Below are positions 57,571-64,000 of a stretch of 64,000 bases of DNA, piece after piece; position 1 is the stretch's first letter, and every line of letters begins with the position of its first letter. The DNA is taken from NCBI RefSeq assembly GCF_000321225.1, contig NW_004450331.1, forward strand, positions 2,096,090 to 2,160,089, read 5' to 3'. The translations under genes and the position numbers were made by a program. The stretch comes from Odobenus rosmarus divergens. Lineage: Eukaryota > Chordata > Mammalia > Carnivora > Odobenidae. The notes under the pieces were generated by a model. It saw only the letters and a program-made list of their open reading frames with translations. It was not told the DNA's origin and made no database searches.

Positions 57571-57807
57571 CTACTCATTCTGGATTTTATCCCTTTTGTG
57601 TCATTTTCAATAAATTGTTTACTATGTTGAATTTGATATACAATGTTTTATGCTTTATAATATAAAAATATTACACATCTACGAATACACCTGCCCAAAT
57701 AATTAGAACAAGACAATTGAAGATAGCCATGCTTCTCTCCCACTCCAAAGGCCTGCCTCCTGGAACATACCCACCATCCCAAATTTGCCACTTCTGCTTT
57801 TATTTGT

Positions 57808-57996
57808 TTTTTTTTTTTTAAGATTTATTTGACAGAAAGAGAGACAGCGAGAGCGGGAACACAAGCAGGGGGAGTGGGAGAGGGAGAAGCAGGCTTCCCG
57901 CGGAGCAAGGAGCCCGATGCGGGGCTCGATCCCAGGACCCGGGGACCATGACCTGAGCCAAAGGCAGATGCTTAACGATTGAGCCACCCAGACGCC
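57808..57996 (-). mobile_element. CAN SINE
   Basis: Target duplication GCCACTTCTGCTTTTATTT / GCCACTTCTGCCTTTTATTT. Confidence 0.97.
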
Positions 57997-58036
57997 GCCA
58001 CTTCTGCCTTTTATTTATGAATATTTGTAACTCTTT

Positions 58037-58229
58037 TTTTTTTTTAAAGATTTTATTTATTTGACGGAGAGACAGCGAGAGAGGGAACACAAGCAGAGGG
58101 AGTGGGAGAGGGAGAAGCAGACTCCCCGCTGAGCAGGGAGCTCGATGGCGGGGATTGGATCCCAGGACCCTGGAATCACTACCTGAGCTGAAGGCAGCCG
58201 CTTAACCGACAGAGCCACCCAGGCGCCCC
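58037..58229 (-). mobile_element. CAN SINE
   Basis: Target duplication TTGTAACTCTTTT / TTGTAGCTCTTTT. Confidence 0.97.
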
Positions 58230-58257
58230 TTGTAGCTCTTTTAAAATGGATTTTAAA

Positions 58258-58440
58258 GGGGCCCTGGGTGGCTCAGTCATTAAGCGTCTGCCTTGGGCTC
58301 AGGTCGTGATCTCAGGATCCTGAGATGGGGCCCCATGCTGGGCTCCCTGCTCAGCGGGGAGTCTGCTTCTCCCTATGCCCCTCCCCTTCCCCCTGCTTGT
58401 GCTCACGCTCTCAAAAATACAATCTTCAAAAAATTTAAAT
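58258..58440 (+). mobile_element. CAN SINE
   Basis: Full copy, head to AATACAATCTTCAAAAAA; faces the three minus copies to its left. Confidence 0.94.
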
Positions 58441-58442
58441 AA

Positions 58443-58474
58443 GGGGCGCTTGGGTGGCTCAGTCGTTAGGCACC
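58443..58474 (+). mobile_element. SINE head only (3'-truncated)
   Basis: GGGGCGCTTGGGTGGCTCAG then TCGTTAGGCACC; body and tail absent. Confidence 0.88.
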
Positions 58475-58710
58475 TAATACAGTGAGACACAATCTAGTCA
58501 CTAGAGTGCTCATTATTATTAGGGTGGTCATTGCTCCTAGGCCACAGCTGGAAAATAGACATTTTGTTGGAAAGAGAAATAAACCACGTATTCATGTGGA
58601 TTACTTCCAATTCAAATTTTAGATTACTAGGTTATTGCCACGTGTCTTTCTTATTTGCGTTTCTTCACTGTAAAGTTTGACAGCAGATAAGAATATAAAC
58701 AAGGAAATGT

Positions 58711-59228
58711 TGTTATGGATGGAACACTTGTGTCCCCCCACCTCCCAAAATTCCTATGTTGCAGCTCTAACCTCCAGCATGATGGTATTAGGAAGCTGGG
58801 CCTTTGGGAAAGTACTCAGGCTTAGTTAGATGACGTCATGAGGATGGAGGATTACTCCTTTTTTTCTCTAAGATTTTTTTTTTAAAGTAATCTCTACACT
58901 GAACATGGGGCTCCAACTCACAACCCCAAGATCAAGAGTTGCATGCTCTTCTAAGCCAGCCGGGCGCCCCAGGATCCCTATCTCTGCAAGAAGAGAGACC
59001 AGTGCTCCTTCACTGGCACATGCTGAAGAGAGGCCATGTGAGCCACAGCAAGAAGGCAAGAAAGCGTCTCTCCACAGGCCAGGAAGAAAGGGCTCTTACC
59101 AAGAACAGAAAGCATCTGCCTGCACCTTGATCTTGGGACTTCCCAGCCTCTAGAAAGGTGATAAATGTCTGTTGTTTAAGCCACCCAGTCTGTGGTATTT
59201 TGCAATAGCAGCCACACTGCCTAAGACA
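58711..59228 (+). mobile_element. MaLR (MLT1/MST-type) solo LTR
   Basis: ATTCCTATGTTGCAGCTCTAA, GATGGTATTAGGAAGCTGGG, CACCTTGATCTTGGGACTTC, TTTAAGCCACCCAGTCTGTG. Interrupted by the SINE at 58870. No internal genes. Confidence 0.9.
58870..58970 (-). mobile_element. Short tRNA-derived SINE
   Basis: TTAAAGTAATCTCTACACTG...AGCCAGCCGGGCGCCCC, inside the LTR. Confidence 0.94.
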
Positions 59229-59234
59229 GTGTCT

Positions 59235-59395
59235 GTTACCTCATTCCAACCCTCTCAGTCAGCATTTTATCGATTAGGAAACAAAGCATAAGTTTAACCT
59301 GTCCAAATATACACTGCTCATGTGTAACAGGGTCAGCATCCATCTCCAGGCATTCTGGCTCCAGAGTCTACTCTCTTAACTACGTTATATTCAAT
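59235..59395 (-). mobile_element. MIR, minus strand
   Basis: TTTATCGATTAGGAAACAAAG...CATTCTGGCTCCAGAGTC is the reverse of MIR. Confidence 0.7.
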
Positions 59396-60341
59396 CACTG
59401 ATTTCACTTATAATCCAACCAACAATGTAACCACATCAAATGACTTCAGAAAGATTACAGGCTGTAATTTTTATTACACCCTCAAGGTCAAATATAGGCT
59501 AATCCTACACAAAATTTTCACTTTATCCCACAGCTTTAAACCAAAAAATGATCATTTACATATCAAGACTCAATATTGACATTAAATGGACAAAGTTACA
59601 TATTAATACCAAGAAAGGAAGGCAACAATGCTAAAAACTTGGCTAACTCAACTGCCTCAAGGTACCAGGACAACTGCATACACAGGCACCCAGGTGCTTA
59701 GGAAGCCAGTCATTTCACAGGTAAGTCCTAATGCAAGAAACAAAAATGTATTAGACTTGCAACCTTCTGTCCAAATTACCTACACGTCCTGAATGTACAT
59801 TTTCTTCACCTTATTTCCCACATAAGGCTCTGTTGCACCCCTTTCTTTCTACCAACACTTATACAAATCAAGGAAATCACTGATTTCTCACCTCATAACA
59901 AGACTGAGGCTCTAATCACAATCTAACAAGCTAACACCAGCAGGAGGCAGGAAAAGAAAACCAAATCTAACTTGTAACCGGTTTCTCTCTGCCTTGTTTT
60001 CTTACGCAAGGAAATAGGATACACGGTCCACATTTGGACCAGTTGCTTTCCAAAAAAAAAAAAGCCAAACCTGTGGATTTAGAGCAGTATAGTGTGGCCT
60101 CTTTGACCCACCACATGGAGGCACTCTGTACCAGCCGCACACTTTAATTCCAGCTGTACCAACCAATTCAATCTATACTCAAAAAGGAACTTGTTCAACC
60201 CGGCCAAATTTAGTATTGCTAATTACTTATATTAGTAATACCATTCAATATTTTATATATGTATATATATCATTTCTGATTTTCTAGTTATGAATTAAGT
60301 TGTTTTTTTAAAGAAGTGGCTCTAAAAGTCCACCTCTATTT
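59396..60341. other. Intron, nothing recognised
   Basis: No exon of the gene seen on minus; AT-rich. Confidence 0.6.
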
Positions 60342-60529
60342 TTTTTTTTTTTAAAGATTTTATTTATTTGACAGAGAGACAGCGAGAGGGAACACAAGCA
60401 GGGGGAGTGGGAGAGGGAGAAGCAGGCTTCCCGCTGAGGAGGGAGCCCAATGTGGGGCTCGATCCCAGGACCCTGGGATCATGACCTGAGCCAAAGGCAG
60501 ACGCTTAACGACTGAGCCCCCCAGGGGCC
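60342..60529 (-). mobile_element. CAN SINE
   Basis: Target duplication GTCCACCTCTATTTTT / GTCCACCTCAATTTTT. Confidence 0.97.
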
Positions 60530-61085
60530 CTGGTCCACCTCAATTTTTAAAACAGTTTAATACACATTGTTGGTGAAAAGCAGCAACTGGCATAACCTTG
60601 CCTCATCACTGACTTGATAGTCTCTTATCAAAGCCTCTGACTCAAGGATTCTCTTTCTTATGTTATTTTCTCATATAAAACTGTAGCATGCTCAAAGACC
60701 TAGCCTTAAATTTGTAGAGGAAACTATGAAGCACCCAGAGACCCAGTAAAAGGGACCATTACACACCAGCTGGGAGAATCATGGGTGGCTTTCAATTTTT
60801 TTGGTTTTGTTTTATAAAATAAAGCTTACTTATTGCTAAGGGGGACATCAGCCTTATTTCCAACCTGTAGTATAACCTAAGATAAAGCAAGAGAAACCAG
60901 CTCTAGATCCCAACAGTTCTAACTAACTCTGTAACATCAGAGTGCTTTCTCTCCCAAAGATTTTACAGCCTAGCAGAAGAAATCAGACATTTTAGGTCAG
61001 TCTTAAAGAAGTGTCAGTAAAAACAGGAAGGAGGGAGCAACATGGAGTAAATCAGGTAGACGTCAAGTTAAGAATCTCTGTTAAA

Positions 61086-61280
61086 GGGGCGCCTGGGTGG
61101 CTCAGTCAAACGTCTGCCTTCTGCTCAGGTCATGATCTCAGGGCCCTGGGATCCAGCCCCACATCAGGCTCCCTGCTCAGTGGGGAACCTGCTCCTCTCT
61201 CTCCTGCTCCCCGCTACTTATGCTCTCTCATTTGCTCTGTCAGATAAATTAATGAAATCTTTAAAAAACAAAACAAAAAA
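61086..61280 (+). mobile_element. CAN SINE
   Basis: Head shortened at GCTCAGTCAAACGTCTGCC; poly-A with C interruptions. Confidence 0.95.
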
Positions 61281-61394
61281 ACACGTATTTGTTCCAACAG
61301 TTAAAGAGGATGCCAGGTCCTAGTGAACTGAATACTGGATGGGAGAAAGGAAAAGAGGAAAAGTATGGTGTCCCCTCAACCATACAGATGTTAT

Positions 61395-61552
61395 TCCAAG
61401 TATGGTCTACAGGACCAGCTACATTAGAACAAGGAGGGCTTCTTAAAATGAGAATTTCAGGGCCCCAATGCAGACCTCCTAAATCAGAATCTCTGAGGTG
61501 GGCTGGAGAAATGTGAATTTACACACACTTAAGTCTGGGGACCACTGATGTC
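61395..61552 (+). mobile_element. MER5A-like hAT element
   Basis: GGAGGGCTTCTTAAAATGAG, AAATCAGAATCTCTGAGGTG, TCTGGGGACCACTGA follow MER5A. Confidence 0.9.
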
Positions 61553-61559
61553 TATTTAA

Positions 61560-61683
61560 CAGGGCAAATCCCATGAGGGCTGTTATTTCTATCTTATTCA
61601 CTGTTGCATATTCAAGTGCTTAGCAAACTGCCTGGCTAATTATGAGCAATTTAGGCAACATTGCTTAAACAAGGAATGAATGA
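61560..61683 (+). mobile_element. L2 3' end
   Basis: CATGAGGGCTGTTATTTCTA...TTCACTGTTGCATATTCAAG...GGAATGAATGAA follow the L2 terminus. Confidence 0.8.
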
Positions 61684-62531
61684 AAAAAAGTTGGAAGTGA
61701 AAATCTGAAGTGATTCTTCTGTCATCCCCTAACTCCCAGATCACCATGGGAACCACATCCGTGTTTTAGTCCCTTTAAATAAAACAAGTGTATATATGTT
61801 TTAAAGTTGCACACCTTATCTTCATCTATGTAGAAAAGTCTCACAGCCATAAGTGTATGGATGAAAACTTGACCAAAGCCAAGGGTACAGCATAGGCTGG
61901 CAGAGTCCAAGAAAGGCTAAATGTGCTTCTGTGTGCTGGTCCTATTACTAATGTTTGCAATACACACTCCTATCTCTTCTTGTAGGAGAAATGTCCCATC
62001 AATGGAGAAATACAAAGTTCTTACACTTCCTTAGGACATGTGCAAGGCAATACAACAGAACACTGTTCTAAAATAGTTGAATTAATACGGTACAAACTGA
62101 TCCTTAATTCCTGAATAGCTAAAGATTTCTGTAGTCTTCAATCTGAATCTGAAACTGGGCCTTTAAACAAAAAAGTCACCACCTGTATTTCAACCAACCA
62201 CCAAAACACATGCAGTTGAACATTAGGGAGTTACTATTTAAATAAAAAGCTCACTGCCTGTTTAACTCTAAAGTACAACATTAACACAATATAGCAAATT
62301 ACATGTATCTTCCTTGAAAATTAGGGTGATCACAAGGGAATACTCAGATACTAAATCTCTAATATGTTTGAGTCACATTGAAAATTAATCATTCCCTAAA
62401 AAACAAAAAGCAAAGAAAATTACTCATTCCCATGTTTTTCCAGTTAAATTAATTTTATAAATACCAATACATTTTTTCCAGCAAGACTCATTTTTAAAAA
62501 GTGATTTTAAAAGCTGTCTGTATTAAAACAA
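61684..62531. other. Intron, nothing recognised
   Basis: No exon or repeat identified. Confidence 0.6.
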
Positions 62532-63052
62532 CTCTGTCCAATGGAATAGCAACTAGCCGCACGAGGCTGGAAATGTGGCTAATCCAGTTTGAATTGATGT
62601 GTTCTGTGAGTATAAAGTATACAGATTTTGAATACTTAGTACAAAAAAAATTTTAAATTTCTCAAAAAGGGTGCCTGGGTGGCTCAGTTAAGCATCCGAC
62701 TCAATTTCAGCTCAGGTCATGATCCTGGGGTCATGGGATCAAGCCCCATGTCAGGCTCTGCACTCAGCACAGAGTCCACTTATCGCTCTCCCTCTGCTCC
62801 TCCCCTGCTCATGCTCACTCTCTCTAAAATAAATAATTTTTAAAAAAAAGATTTCTCAACAATTTTTAATACTGACATGTTAAAAGATTAAAATTTAAAA
62901 ATAAAATAAAATAAAAGATTAAAATTTTAGATATATTGAATTGTATAAAATACTAGTATTAATTTTACCTGTTACTTTTTACTTCTTACTGTGGCTACTA
63001 GAAAAGTTAAAATTGCATACATATACAGTTCACATTTTTCAGTTGGACAGAG
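62532..63052 (+). mobile_element. hAT-like non-autonomous DNA element, copy 2
   Basis: Inverted termini CTCTGTCCAA at 62532 and TTGGACAGAG at 63052. Internal blocks GAAATGTGGCTAATCC, AGATTTTGAATACTTAGTAC and TGTGGCTACTAGAAAAGTT are shared with 5627-6062. No transposase. Confidence 0.82.
62669..62850 (+). mobile_element. CAN SINE inside the hAT-like element
   Basis: Flanks ATTTCTCAAAAA / GATTTCTCAACA. Confidence 0.95.
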
Positions 63053-63659
63053 CTGCTTAAAACCTGGTATACCTGACACTCAAAGGCAAAACCAATTGAT
63101 CAAATTTTATTTCTGTCTGTCAATGGAATTTCAGGATCAAGAAAAAAGTTTCAGAGGGAATTATGTCTCACTTAAAATTCACCATCACTAAGTAAACTGT
63201 AATTGTACCTGCAAGAAGAGGTGTTTTAAGGTGACTAAACTTTTAAAAGTGCTGTATTTTGATTATAGGGGTTATCTCTACATTAACGTTTTTTATTTTA
63301 TGTTACTACTAACTGGATGTTGTTCTTATCTAAGGCCAATCCTAAATCCTTGGATTTTGGTTTTGTTGGTTTTTGGGGTTTTAGTTTTTTGTTTTTTTTT
63401 TAAGTGAAGTCGACATTTACTATTAAATTCTATCACCTACTCATGAACTTTAGACACTACAATTATCCCACTATCCGAGAGTCTGAAGAAGGAAGAGTGT
63501 AGATGCCTTGTTTCTAAGTAGAATTATACAACCCACAGGGTTTATATTTCCAATTTTAATGTTTTATATAATGAAGCAAATAAAATAAGCAAACAATTGT
63601 TAATTGCTCACAAGACAATCAGTATGAAAATTCCCAGTTTCATGTAAGTCAAGAATTCT
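63053..63659. other. Intron, nothing recognised
   Basis: T-rich around 63350-63400; otherwise featureless. Confidence 0.6.
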
Positions 63660-63838
63660 TGGGGCACCTGGGTGGCTCAGTCAATTAAGTGTCCGACTCT
63701 TGATTTCAGCTCAGGTCATGATTGGTCATGACATCGAGCCCCGAGTCAGGCTCCACACTCAGCCAGGAATCTGCTTTTCTTCCTCTTCCTCTGACCCTCC
63801 CCCCACTCACACGATCTGCCTCTACAATAAATTTTTTA
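63660..63838 (+). mobile_element. CAN SINE
   Basis: GGGGCACCTGGGTGGCTCAG, CT body with CTCTGACCCTCCC, ends ACAATAAATTTTTTAAAAT. Confidence 0.95.
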
Positions 63839-64000
63839 AAATAATTAGGTCTTTAATAATTCTTATGTATCAAGAAAACAAAGAAGGTATATAAGTTTGA
63901 TCCAAACATCTTGGTTTGACATACTTTGTACCAAAGCAACCCAACTCTTGCTTTTCTCCCAAGATATAACCATATACCACTTTGTAGATAATCCTTCTCC

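Overview
The window is mammalian nuclear DNA from a carnivore, most likely a caniform (bear, seal or mustelid side; species not determinable by eye). The main evidence is about seventy copies of the carnivore tRNA-Lys-related CAN SINE. Each has a head with the A-box-like TGGCTCAGTCGG, a CT-rich body, AATAAA and a poly-A tail. Carnivore-type L1 3' ends and old mammal-wide repeats (MIR, L2, MER5A, MER20, MaLR LTRs, older L1) support this. Repeat family names are recalled from memory of consensus sequences and were not searched.

The only protein-coding sequence I can support is one small exon on the minus strand, 50865-50913 (49 nt). It has a consensus 3' splice site (TTCTTCTGCAG) and 5' splice site (GAG|GTAAGA). 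Read in one frame it gives IRKLQIRNIPPHLQWE, the start of the second RRM of the IGF2BP family, and it matches IGF2BP3 (IMP3) rather than its paralogues. I therefore read the whole window as intronic IGF2BP3 sequence: about 13 kb of the upstream intron at 50914-64000 and about 50 kb of the downstream intron at 1-50864. I found no second exon of this gene and no other protein gene.

Layout. 1-10.8 kb: intron with an L2, two old L1 3' ends, an LTR and a hAT-like element split by a SINE. 11-18.4 kb: dense L1 peppered with SINEs, several at re-used target sites, with an assembly gap at 13121-13170. 19-31 kb: scattered SINEs, a tiny U6 fragment, LTR remnants and a MER20. 32-36.5 kb: a mosaic old L1 broken by SINEs and by a minus-strand L1 3' end with a clear target-site duplication. 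37-50 kb: sparser, with LTR-like repeats, two MIRs and a 34-bp minisatellite. 48.3-51.2 kb: a SINE-free stretch around the exon. 51-64 kb: more SINEs, a SINE whose body has expanded into a 1.1-kb minisatellite, a U6 pseudogene split by nested SINEs, a MaLR LTR and a second split hAT-like element.

I did not find a new multi-gene system. The interesting material is retrotransposon biology: repeated re-use of one target site, a SINE-born VNTR with higher-order structure, a tailless U6 retrocopy, a possible SINE 3' transduction and a speculative cryptic exon in the gene's sense orientation. Most long open frames in the window, including frames of several hundred codons at 53.7-55.1 kb, are repeat artefacts.
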